This document shows positions 35,947-43,741 of a stretch of 52,214 bases of DNA, piece by piece (positions within the stretch are counted from its first letter, which is position 1; each line of letters opens with the position of its first letter). The notes under the pieces were generated by a model, which saw nothing but the letters and a program-made list of their open reading frames with translations, did no database searches and was not told where the DNA came from. The translations under genes and the position numbers were made by a program. The DNA is from Nonomuraea spiralis. GTDB lineage: Bacteria > Actinomycetota > Actinomycetes > Streptosporangiales > Streptosporangiaceae. The stretch covers positions 1-52,214 of the forward strand of contig NZ_BMRC01000048.1 in assembly GCF_014648435.1 (NCBI RefSeq). Direction: 5' to 3'.

Positions 35947-36807
35947 TCACCCGCCGCCCAGGCCGCACACGCGCAACGAGTACTGGATCAGCCGATCCTG
36001 CAGCGGCTTGGGCGGCACCACGATCACCACCCGCTCGGGCCCCCCGTCCACGGTGGCCCGCACCGGGAACAGGAACGCCTTCTTGGCCTCGGCGAAGGCG
36101 TGCGGGTCGCAGCGGCCGGGGGTGAGCGTGACCGGCACCTCCAGCCGCTGCTGCCCGGCCTCCAGTTCGGCGACGGGCCGCTTGGGGGCGTCCGGCGTGA
36201 TGATGTAGTGCGTGGTGCCGTCGAGCTCGGTCAGCGTCACCTTGCCGGCGCCGCGCCGCGTGACCACCAGCTTGCCCCGCATCGCCTTGCCCACCTGCTT
36301 CCAGTCGGGGCCGAACTCGATGCCGGCGGCCTCCTTGACGAGGAACTCCGAGCATTCGTCCCGCAGCAGCCGGGTCAGCAGAGGGCTCGGGTGCGGCACC
36401 TTGAACACCACCCGGCGCGGCTGCTCCGATCCGGCCCGGATGTTGGCCACGACGGTGGCCGGCTGGAGTTGCGGCAGGCCCGTGGGCAGGCAGTTCGCCG
36501 GGCCGTAGGTGATGCGCAGATCGGTGCGCTCGGTCCGCTTGATCGTCGCGTCGGTCTTTTGCGGCGGCAACGTTTTGAACGACGGCGTCACGAGCTGGAC
36601 GTCGGCGAAATACACGGGTATGCCGGCGGTATTACGGACGGCCACCTCCAGCGCGTGCACGGGCTCGTCCGAACGCCATTGCTCCAGCGTGACCGATACG
36701 CCGGCGGGAGGATCCGAGGAAGGCGGCGGGGCCGGCGGGGAAGCGGTGCACCCGGCAAGAAGGACCGCCGTGACCAGGACAGGCGAAATTCGCTTCACCC
36801 GACGCAC
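35947..36807 (-). CDS. hypothetical lipoprotein
   Basis: The 286-residue protein has a lipoprotein signal (VTAVLLAGC) and a proline/serine linker, then a mainly beta domain of about 240 residues with three cysteines (PANCLPTG, RDECSEF, PGRCDPH) plus a fourth near the end (RVCGLGGG). I know no family. It begins with GTG. It lies between binding-protein copies 2 and 3 on the opposite strand, shares a 178-base divergent region with copy 3, and may be a surface accessory to uptake, although position is the only hint. Confidence 0.8.
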   Translation of the reverse strand: MRRVKRISPVLVTAVLLAGCTASPPAPPPSSDPPAGVSVTLEQWRSDEPVHALEVAVRNTAGIPVYFADVQLVTPSFKTLPPQKTDATIKRTERTDLRITYGPANCLPTGLPQLQPATVVANIRAGSEQPRRVVFKVPHPSPLLTRLLRDECSEFLVKEAAGIEFGPDWKQVGKAMRGKLVVTRRGAGKVTLTELDGTTHYIITPDAPKRPVAELEAGQQRLEVPVTLTPGRCDPHAFAEAKKAFLFPVRATVDGGPERVVIVVPPKPLQDRLIQYSLRVCGLGGG

Positions 36808-36985
36808 ATTAAGCCTGCTAGCGCAGGTCCGTAAGTTGAGGACTGATTACGACTCCGCATCCAAGTGCCGACAGTTCATCACGCCATCTGGTTGGAGTCC
36901 GCAACCATTTTATACGTTTCCGTCATTCGATCGGGAGCGCTCGGCGGTGCTGACGATCCCGGCCTGGAAATGAAGGAGACACTTC

Positions 36986-38281
36986 ATGATCCGCATTGCT
37001 CCAGCAGGGCGCTTCCTGGCCGTCGCGGCAGCCGCGAGTCTGGCCCTGACTGCCTGCGGCGGTGGCGGCAGCAACACCGCCACGCAGAGTTCGCAACCGG
37101 CCGCCCCGTCCTCGTCGGCCCCCGCGGCCAAGGGCGACGGCACTCTCACGATCGGCACGCTGCTGCCCCAGACCGGTTCGCTGGCCTTCCTCGGCCCGCC
37201 CGAGTTCGCCGGTGTCGACCTGGCCATCAAGGAGATCAACGAGGCCGGCGGCGTCCTGGGCAAGCCCGTCACCAAGTACGACACCGACTCCGGCGACACC
37301 ACCACGAACATCGCCTCGCAGTCGGTGGACAAGCTGCTGGCCCAGAAGGCCGACGCCATCATCGGCGCCGCGTCCTCCTCGGTGTCGGAGTCGGTGATCG
37401 ACAAGATCACGGGCGCGGGCGTCATCCACTTCTCGCCGGCCAACACCTCCGACAAGTTCACCACCATCGAGGACAAGGGCCTGTACTTCCGTACCTCGCC
37501 GCCGGACAAGCTGCAGGGCCGCGTGCTCGGCGACCTGGTGGTGTCCGACGGCAACGACACCGTCGGCATCCTGGCGATGCAGGACTCCTACGGCACCGGC
37601 CTGGCCGACCAGGTGCAGAAGACGGTCACCGACGGCGGCGGCGAGGTCGTCGAGCGGGTCGACTACGACCCCAAGGCGGCCGACTTCTCCGCCGACGTGG
37701 CCAAGATCAAGGCCAAGAACCCCAAGGGCATCGTGCTGATCGGCTTCGAGGAGACCGCCAAGGTCATCCAGGAGCTGGTCAAGCAGGGTCTGCCGGCCGA
37801 CAAGCACAAGTGGTACATGGTCGACGGCAACACCTCCAACACGAACTACGTCAAGATGCCCAAGGGCACCCTCGACGGCGTGAAGGGCACGATCCCGGGC
37901 GCGGCGGCCCCGGAGGAGTTCCAGAAGCAGCTCCTCGCCGTCAACCCCAAGCTGGAGGACTACAGCTACGCCCCCGAGTCCTACGACGCGATGAACCTGC
38001 TCGCGCTGGCCGCCGAGGCCGCCAAGAGCGACGCGGGCGTCGACGTCGCCGCCAAGCTGGCCGAGGTCAGCAAGGGCGGGGAGAAGTGCAAGAACTTCAA
38101 GACCTGCGTCGACCTGCTGAAGGCCGGCAAGGACATCGACTACGACGGCGTGAGCGGCCCGGTCGAGTTCAACGACGCCGGTGACCCCGCCGTCGCCACC
38201 ATCGGCATCTACCAGTACGGCAAGGACAACAAGTACGCCACCAAGGCGCTGGAGTACCGCACCGGTAACATCTCCGGCTGA
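36986..38281 (+). CDS. branched-chain amino-acid ABC transporter binding lipoprotein (copy 3)
   Basis: The signal peptide equals that of copy 2 and the fold is LivK-like (GDGTLTIGTLLPQTGSLAFLGPPEFAGVDLAIKEIN). The two-cysteine loop EKCKNFKTC is present. The region aligned to copies 1 and 2 differs near the binding cleft (ITGAGVIHFSPANT in place of VVQFSPANT; TDGGGEVVERVDY in place of EAAGA), so ligand choice may differ. GAAGGAGA lies upstream of the ATG. A terminator hairpin lies just past the stop. It is the closest of the three to the permease operon. Confidence 0.93.
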   Translation: MIRIAPAGRFLAVAAAASLALTACGGGGSNTATQSSQPAAPSSSAPAAKGDGTLTIGTLLPQTGSLAFLGPPEFAGVDLAIKEINEAGGVLGKPVTKYDTDSGDTTTNIASQSVDKLLAQKADAIIGAASSSVSESVIDKITGAGVIHFSPANTSDKFTTIEDKGLYFRTSPPDKLQGRVLGDLVVSDGNDTVGILAMQDSYGTGLADQVQKTVTDGGGEVVERVDYDPKAADFSADVAKIKAKNPKGIVLIGFEETAKVIQELVKQGLPADKHKWYMVDGNTSNTNYVKMPKGTLDGVKGTIPGAAAPEEFQKQLLAVNPKLEDYSYAPESYDAMNLLALAAEAAKSDAGVDVAAKLAEVSKGGEKCKNFKTCVDLLKAGKDIDYDGVSGPVEFNDAGDPAVATIGIYQYGKDNKYATKALEYRTGNISG

Positions 38282-38294
38282 TCAGCGTCCCCGC

Positions 38295-38326
38295 GAAGGG
38301 CCCGGTCCGCGAGGATCGGGCCCTTC
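38295..38326. terminator. terminator after binding-protein copy 3
   Basis: A 14-bp stem (38295-38308 with 38313-38326, one G-T pair) has a GCGA loop, followed by CCGTC rather than a T run. It sits between converging genes. Confidence 0.75.
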
Positions 38327-38328
38327 CG

Positions 38329-38739
38329 TCATGCGCACCCGGCCACGATCTGGTCGGCGGCCGCCCGGTACTGCTTGAGCAGCGCGACCTGGCGCTCGTG
38401 CGGCACGTCGTTCCTGGACAGGCCCGCGGTGGCCTCCTTGACGCGCTGTACGGCCGGGTGCAGCGAGGCCGGCAGCCGGTCGCCGAACTGGAGTGTGATG
38501 CCGCGCAGCTCGGCCAGCCGGCCGATGACGGCGTCCTCGAAGTACTGCTGCTCCTCCTGGCCCTTCGGCTTGAGCATCAGGCCGGCGTACCCGATGGCCG
38601 AGACCACGCGCGCGCACGGGCTGTCGGTGGGGTCGCCGCCGGTGCTGTACTTCTGGGCCGAGGAGGCGTCCTCCTGGCAGCCGACGAGCAGGACGGGCAG
38701 GATGAGCGCCACTGTCACCAATCGCTTCACAACGCTCAT
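38329..38739 (-). CDS. small hypothetical lipoprotein
   Basis: The 136-residue protein has a lipoprotein signal (LILPVLLVGC) and a short helical domain with conserved-looking LKPKGQEEQQYFEDAV and LLKQYRAAADQIVAGC ends. Besides the lipobox cysteine, two cysteines (SPCARV and the penultimate residue VAGCA) could pair. No family is recognised. The gene is on the minus strand between the liv operon terminator and copy 3, and is the third non-binding or binding lipoprotein in a row here. Confidence 0.78.
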   Translation of the reverse strand: MSVVKRLVTVALILPVLLVGCQEDASSAQKYSTGGDPTDSPCARVVSAIGYAGLMLKPKGQEEQQYFEDAVIGRLAELRGITLQFGDRLPASLHPAVQRVKEATAGLSRNDVPHERQVALLKQYRAAADQIVAGCA

Positions 38740-38740
38740 T

Positions 38741-38779
38741 AAAAAACGGAGAAGGGGCCCGGGGGGAGCCCCTTCTCCG
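38741..38779 (-). terminator. terminator of the livHMGF operon
   Basis: On the minus strand, a perfect 12-bp stem (38779-38768 with 38758-38747) is followed by six T residues (38746-38741). It lies 11 bases past the livF stop and is the clearest rho-independent terminator of the window. Confidence 0.93.
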
Positions 38780-38789
38780 TTCGATCCGG

Positions 38790-39637
<848 letters not shown>

Positions 39638-39641
<4 letters not shown>

Positions 39642-40576
39642 TTCTGCGTCTCCTCTTCGATTTCGGCCTCCAGCGCCGCCTCCGCCTCCTGCAGCTGGGC
39701 CTCCAGCTCGGTGTCCGACAGCGGGGCGTCGTGGTGCGCGCCGAGGTAGGCGTCGATCACCCGCTCGTCCGACATGATCGTCTCGGGCGGGCCCTCGGCG
39801 ATGACGGCCCCCTGAGCCATGACGATCACCCAGTCGCTGATGTCGCGGACCATGTCCATGTCGTGCTCGACGAACAGCACCGTCATGCCCTGCTCGCGCA
39901 GGTCCTTGACGTGGCCGAGCAGCGACTGGGTCAGGGCCGGGTTCACGCCCGCCATGGGCTCGTCCAGCATGACCAGCTCCGGCTGGACCATGAGCGCGCG
40001 GGCCATCTCCAGCAGCTTGCGCTGGCCGCCGGACAGCGACCCGGCGAAGTCCTCCCGCTTGGCGGCCAGCTTGAAGCGTTCGAGCAGCTCCTCGGCGCGG
40101 GCGGTGATCTCGTCCTCCTGGCCGCGCCACATGCTCGGGAACAGCGCCCGCCAGAAGGTCTCGCCCTTCTGCTGCTGGGCGCCGAGGCGCATGTTCTCCA
40201 TCACGGTCAGGCGGGACAGCGCCTTGGTGAGCTGGAAGGTACGCACCATGCCCGCGCGGGCGACCTTGTGGGCCGGCACCCCGTTCATGTTGCGCCCGTT
40301 GAACGTCCACGAACCCGCGTCGGCCGTGTCGAAGCCGGTGAGCTGGTTGAAGAAGGTCGTCTTGCCGGCGCCGTTGGGGCCGATCAGCGCGGTGATGGAA
40401 CCCCGCTGGATCTCGACGTGGCCGACCTCGACCGCGGTCAGGCCGCCGAAGCGGCGTACGACGTTGTCGACGGTGAGGATCGGGTCCGGCTTGGGCACAC
40501 CCGGCTCGCGGGCCAGGTCCTTGAAGACGGCCAGCGCCGCGGCCTTGCGGTCGGTGGCCGTGGTTTCAGCGTGCAT
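39638..40576 (-). CDS. livG: branched-chain amino-acid ABC transporter ATP-binding protein LivG
   Basis: The 312-residue ATPase has Walker A GPNGAGKTTFF, a Q-loop-like FQLTKALSRLTVMENM, signature SGGQRKLLEMARAL, Walker B LVMLDEPMAGVNP and switch histidine VEHDMDMV. MRLGA and the LivG-specific GLTAVEVGHVEIQRGS are seen. An acidic Gln/Ala/Glu coiled-coil tail (TELEAQLQEAEAALEAEIEEE) is unusual and mirrors the acidic N terminus of the coupled LivF; these could pair. ATG start at 40576; overlaps livM by 11 bases. Confidence 0.96.
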
Positions 40577-41564
40577 CGATTGCTATCTCCCTCTTGTCAC
40601 CGAAGATGCCCTGCGGCCGGAAGATGAGCAACAGGATGAGCCCGAGGCCGACCAGGATCCACCGGACGGCGCCCACCTGGTTCGTGTCCATGAACGTGAT
40701 GATCCCGGCGCCGACGGCGTCCGTGAGGGTGTTGTAGATGAGGACGAGCAGCACCCAGAAGATCGACGCGCCGAGGACCGGGCCGAGGACGCGGGCCGCG
40801 CCGCCGAGGATGACCATCGTGTACGCGTAGAAGGTCGTCTCCGTGCCGAACACGTCGGGCTGGATGGAGGCGTAGGCCAGGCCGTAGATGAAGCCGCCCA
40901 GGCTGCCGACGACGCCGCCCAGGACCAGCGACTGCATCTTGTAGGAGAAGACGTTCTTGCCGAGGCTGCGCACGGCGTCCTCGTCCTCGCGGATGGCCTT
41001 GAGCACGCGGCCCCAGGGGCTCTTCATCAGCAGGTAGACCAGCACGCAGCACAGCGCGATGAGCACCCAGCCGACGGTCAGCACCCACAACACGCGGTGG
41101 TTGAAGAACAGCGGGACGGGGCCGAGGTTGAAGCCGTACTCGCCCGCGGAGTAGGGGTTGAGCGCGTAGAAGCCGTCGGAGAAGCCGCGGTGGCCGTCCG
41201 AGCCGCCGAAGACGTCCTTGAAGGCCACCGAGCGGAAGACGAGCCGGACGATCTCGGCGGCCGCGATGGTGACGATGGCCAGGTAGTCGGCGCGCAGTTG
41301 CAGCGTGGGGATGCCGAGCAGCAGAGCCAGGATCGCGGCGGCGACGAGGCCGACGACGACGCCGACCCAGAAGGGCAGGCCGATGACGACGACCGTGACG
41401 GCCAGGCCGTAGCCCGCCACGCCCATGAACGCCGCCTGACCGAAGTTGAGCAGGCCCGTGTAGCCGAATTGAATGTTGATGCCGATGGCGGCGAGCGCGT
41501 ACAGCACGGTCTCTACGCCGACGGCGGCCTTGAGCGTCGTGCTGATGATCGTGATCCAGTCCAT
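40566..41564 (-). CDS. livM: branched-chain amino-acid ABC transporter permease LivM
   Basis: The 332-residue protein has about ten membrane helices and the LivM opening GVETVLYALAAIGINIQFGYTGLLNFGQAAFMGVAGYG. The EAA-like coupling loop KSPWGRVLKAIREDEDAVRSLGKNVFSYKMQSLV is complete and the end shows LILLLIFRPQGIFGDK. It pairs with LivH in the membrane. GGGGGAGG precedes the ATG. A 16-base gap separates it from livH. Confidence 0.96.
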   Translation of the reverse strand: MDWITIISTTLKAAVGVETVLYALAAIGINIQFGYTGLLNFGQAAFMGVAGYGLAVTVVVIGLPFWVGVVVGLVAAAILALLLGIPTLQLRADYLAIVTIAAAEIVRLVFRSVAFKDVFGGSDGHRGFSDGFYALNPYSAGEYGFNLGPVPLFFNHRVLWVLTVGWVLIALCCVLVYLLMKSPWGRVLKAIREDEDAVRSLGKNVFSYKMQSLVLGGVVGSLGGFIYGLAYASIQPDVFGTETTFYAYTMVILGGAARVLGPVLGASIFWVLLVLIYNTLTDAVGAGIITFMDTNQVGAVRWILVGLGLILLLIFRPQGIFGDKREIAIDAR

Positions 41565-41580
41565 TCTGATCCTCCCCCGA

Positions 41581-42870
41581 TCAGCCGATTCGCTCGCGGC
41601 GGCCCAGGATGCCCTGGGGCCGGACGAGGAGCACGATGATGAGCACGGCCAGCGCGCCGACGCTCTTCAGCTCGGGCGGCACCCACAGCGTCGAGACCTG
41701 GATGAACAGGCCGACCACGAGCGACCCGACCAGGGCGCCGAACGCTGTGCCGAGGCCGCCGAGCGTGACGCCGGCGAAGATGAGCAGCAGGATGTCCTGG
41801 CCCATCGTGAACTTCAGGTTCTGCGAGAGGCCGAGCATGACGCCGGCCAGACCGGCGATGGCGGCGCCCAGGGTCCAGATGATCCGGATGACCCGGTCGA
41901 CGTTGATGCCCGAGGAGGCCGCGAGCGCGGGGTTGTCGGCCACGGCGCGGGCCGCCTTGCCGGTACGGGTGCGCAGCAGCGCGATGCCGACGACGATCAG
42001 CACCACCAGTTCGATGCCCATCGCCACGAAGTTCTTGGGAGCGGCGGAGATCGGCCCGATCTGCATGCCCGGCTGGGCGGTGTACTGGGCGTAGGCCTCG
42101 TTCTGGCCGCCGAAGAAGATCAGCATGACGTAGCGGAGGACGAGCGCGAAGCCGATGGAGATGATCATCATGGCGATGTTGCCGGTGCCGCGCCTGCGGA
42201 GCTGGCCCCAGAACAGGCGGTCCTGCCCGTAGCCGAACAGGCCCGCGAGCAGTACGGCGAGCACCGCCGCCGGGATGAGATGGATCCCGAATCCCACGTT
42301 GAACATGTATGCGAAGATCGCGCCGATCGTGACCAGCTCACCGTGGGCGAAGTTGGTCAGGCCGGTCGTGCCGTAGATGAGCGACAGGCCGAGCGCGGCC
42401 AGGGCGATGATCAGGCCGAGGTTGAACCCCTCGAACGTGAGCTGCGCCGCCTGGTCCCAGAACCCGCTCTGCTCGCTCTCCTCGCCGCCCGCAGGCTGCC
42501 CGGCCACACCCTTGGCCTGCAACGCGAACAGGACGGTGGAGCAGTTGCCCTCGAAGACCGTCGGCGTGCGGACGTTGTTGCCCCCGCGCACCTCGGCGTT
42601 CTTCGGAAGGCTGCCGACATCCAGGGTCACCTTGAACTTGCCCTTGTCGGTCGGGACGTCCCACGTGCCTTGTGCGTTTGTTGTGACCTCCTTGACGGGT
42701 TGTCCGCCCTCGGTGGTCACGGCGATTTTTACGCCGTTCACTGGCTGGCCTTGGAGTTTGAGCGTCCCCTTCAAACCCTGGCATCCGGCCGGCCCCGCCT
42801 GGGCGGGGGCGGCGAGCAGGAAGATGAGTCCACCCAGGAAGGCCGTGAACGCGATCACGGCTCTGCGCAA
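41581..42870 (-). CDS. livH: LivH permease with N-terminal signal peptide and Ig/carboxypeptidase-regulatory-like domain
   Basis: I place the start at TTG 42870, since GAGGGAG lies 5 bases upstream; the frame stays open to 43002 without a ribosome site. The first ~30 residues are a signal-like helix (RRAVIAFTAFLGGLIFLLAAPAQA). Next comes an exported beta domain (about 31-125) with KGTLKLQGQPVNGVKIAVTTEGGQPVKEVTTNAQGTWDVP and two cysteines, of the carboxypeptidase-regulatory type. Only then does the LivH core begin (NLGLIIALAALGLSLIYGTTGLTNFAHGELVTIGAIFAYMF). Ordinary LivH is about 300 residues, and this one is 429. The extra domain faces outward, where binding proteins dock. Confidence 0.9.
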   Translation of the reverse strand: MRRAVIAFTAFLGGLIFLLAAPAQAGPAGCQGLKGTLKLQGQPVNGVKIAVTTEGGQPVKEVTTNAQGTWDVPTDKGKFKVTLDVGSLPKNAEVRGGNNVRTPTVFEGNCSTVLFALQAKGVAGQPAGGEESEQSGFWDQAAQLTFEGFNLGLIIALAALGLSLIYGTTGLTNFAHGELVTIGAIFAYMFNVGFGIHLIPAAVLAVLLAGLFGYGQDRLFWGQLRRRGTGNIAMMIISIGFALVLRYVMLIFFGGQNEAYAQYTAQPGMQIGPISAAPKNFVAMGIELVVLIVVGIALLRTRTGKAARAVADNPALAASSGINVDRVIRIIWTLGAAIAGLAGVMLGLSQNLKFTMGQDILLLIFAGVTLGGLGTAFGALVGSLVVGLFIQVSTLWVPPELKSVGALAVLIIVLLVRPQGILGRRERIG

Positions 42871-42994
42871 TGGTGCTCCCTCAAATAGGTCAAGGCGGGG
42901 TTGTACCCCTCCATCTCGACACGCGCGCATCGCAGGCACAACTGGGATGCAATGGCGGGAGCTTATTCCGCAGACGCCCGTTTCAGTATGGTTC

Positions 42995-43029
42995 GTCACC
43001 AATTAGTGACATGCGTGTGGCACACATGT
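42995..43029. promoter_or_regulatory. two adjacent palindromes upstream of livH
   Basis: GTCAC-CAATTA-GTGAC (42995-43010) is directly joined to a 21-base palindrome (43009-43029), ACATG-CGTGTGGCACA-CATGT, with a TGTG-G-CACA core. The pair lies about 125 bases upstream of the livH start. A CATACT box on the minus strand just downstream could be the -10. A regulator such as a Lrp- or GntR-type protein is possible but not identified. Confidence 0.5.
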
Positions 43030-43121
43030 GAGGAAACAACGCGGCAGGTCAGGGGCTAAATGAGGGAAGACGCCTGGCCGGGCGGAGAACGAAACGGTAA
43101 CGAAGAGAAGAAAACGTGGAC

Positions 43122-43200
43122 GAGCCCGCGGAGCGGCCTTTGGGGCCATGTAGGGCTTCCCCGGCCGTACACGTTATCTACCGGGCCTCCCCGCGGGCTC
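43122..43200. repeat. large inverted repeat, possible structured RNA or terminator
   Basis: GAGCCCGCGG (43122-43131) pairs perfectly with CCGCGGGCTC (43191-43200), enclosing 59 bases with a GGCC-TTTGG-GGCC hairpin and GTAG...CTAC. On the minus strand it follows the hotdog gene and is trailed by CGTTTTCTTCTCTTC, so it might end that transcript; the size and interior pairing also fit a small RNA. Confidence 0.5.
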
Positions 43201-43259
43201 TGTTCGGACAACCGTAGCGATCGATGGGGCCGATGCGCAAAGGTTCGATCAAAGTGACC

Positions 43260-43679
43260 TCAGGGGCGCCGGTCACGCAGCATGCACGTCAGCCTGGAGG
43301 TGCACACCCGCCGTCCCTCCTCGTCGGTGACCTCGATCTCGTACGTCGCCAGGGTGCGCCCGCCGTGCAACCGCGTCGCGACGCCGGTCACGTACCCGGA
43401 GGTCGCCGAACGGTGGTGGCTGGCGTTGATCTCGATGCCCACGGCGATGCGGTCGGGGCCGGCGTGGATCGCCGCGGCCACCGAGCCCAGCGTCTCGGCC
43501 AGCACCACCGACGCGCCGCCGTGCAGCAGGCCGTAGGGCTGGGTGTTGCCCTCGACCGGCATCCTGCCGACGACGCGCTCGGCGCCGGCCTCGACGAACT
43601 CGATGCCCATACGGTCGGGCAGCGTGCCCTTGTGCACCGCGCCGTACGCCGAGAAGTCGAAGGGGTCGGTCTGCGTCAA
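43260..43679 (-). CDS. hotdog-fold thioesterase (PaaI type)
   Basis: The 139-residue protein shows the PaaI/YdiI pattern: GIEFVEAGAERVVGRMPVEGNTQPYGLLHGGASVVLAETLGSVAA (HGG and the following catalytic-like Glu) and GIEINASHHRSATSGYVTGVA. Such enzymes split acyl-CoA esters, often menaquinone- or phenylacetate-related. The TTG at 43679 has GGAGAG upstream at good distance. It is divergent from polA, 62 bases away. In mycobacteria a similar gene also lies beside polA. Confidence 0.88.
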   Translation of the reverse strand: MTQTDPFDFSAYGAVHKGTLPDRMGIEFVEAGAERVVGRMPVEGNTQPYGLLHGGASVVLAETLGSVAAAIHAGPDRIAVGIEINASHHRSATSGYVTGVATRLHGGRTLATYEIEVTDEEGRRVCTSRLTCMLRDRRP

Positions 43680-43729
43680 GGGGATCTCTCCACTCTTCCG
43701 AGCTCGGGTTTTCTGTCGTTGACGCAGAC

Positions 43730-43735
43730 TAGGCT
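43730..43735 (+). promoter_or_regulatory. -10 box for a probably leaderless polA transcript
   Basis: TAGGCT is 6 bases from the GTG start and there is no ribosome site. The TAGGCTGC octamer also occurs in the CD225 gene promoter, so it is probably a housekeeping-type -10. The -35 is poor. Confidence 0.5.
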
Positions 43736-43741
43736 GCGTAC

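Larger units (their letters stand above)
42871..43259. other. 389-bp intergenic region between liv operon and hotdog gene
   Basis: The region holds the liv promoter side, two adjacent palindromes (42995-43010 and 43009-43029) and a large inverted repeat (43122-43200). No credible protein gene is seen; a short frame at 43060-43257 has no ribosome site or family. Confidence 0.6.

Noticed and set aside
42871..43002. Longer LivH start at 43002
   Set aside because: The added 44 residues are not signal-like, the stretch contains the promoter-side sequence, and the TTG at 42870 has a good ribosome site.
43060..43257. Small 65-codon frame over the inverted repeat
   Set aside because: No ribosome site, no family pattern, and the inverted repeat explains the base composition.
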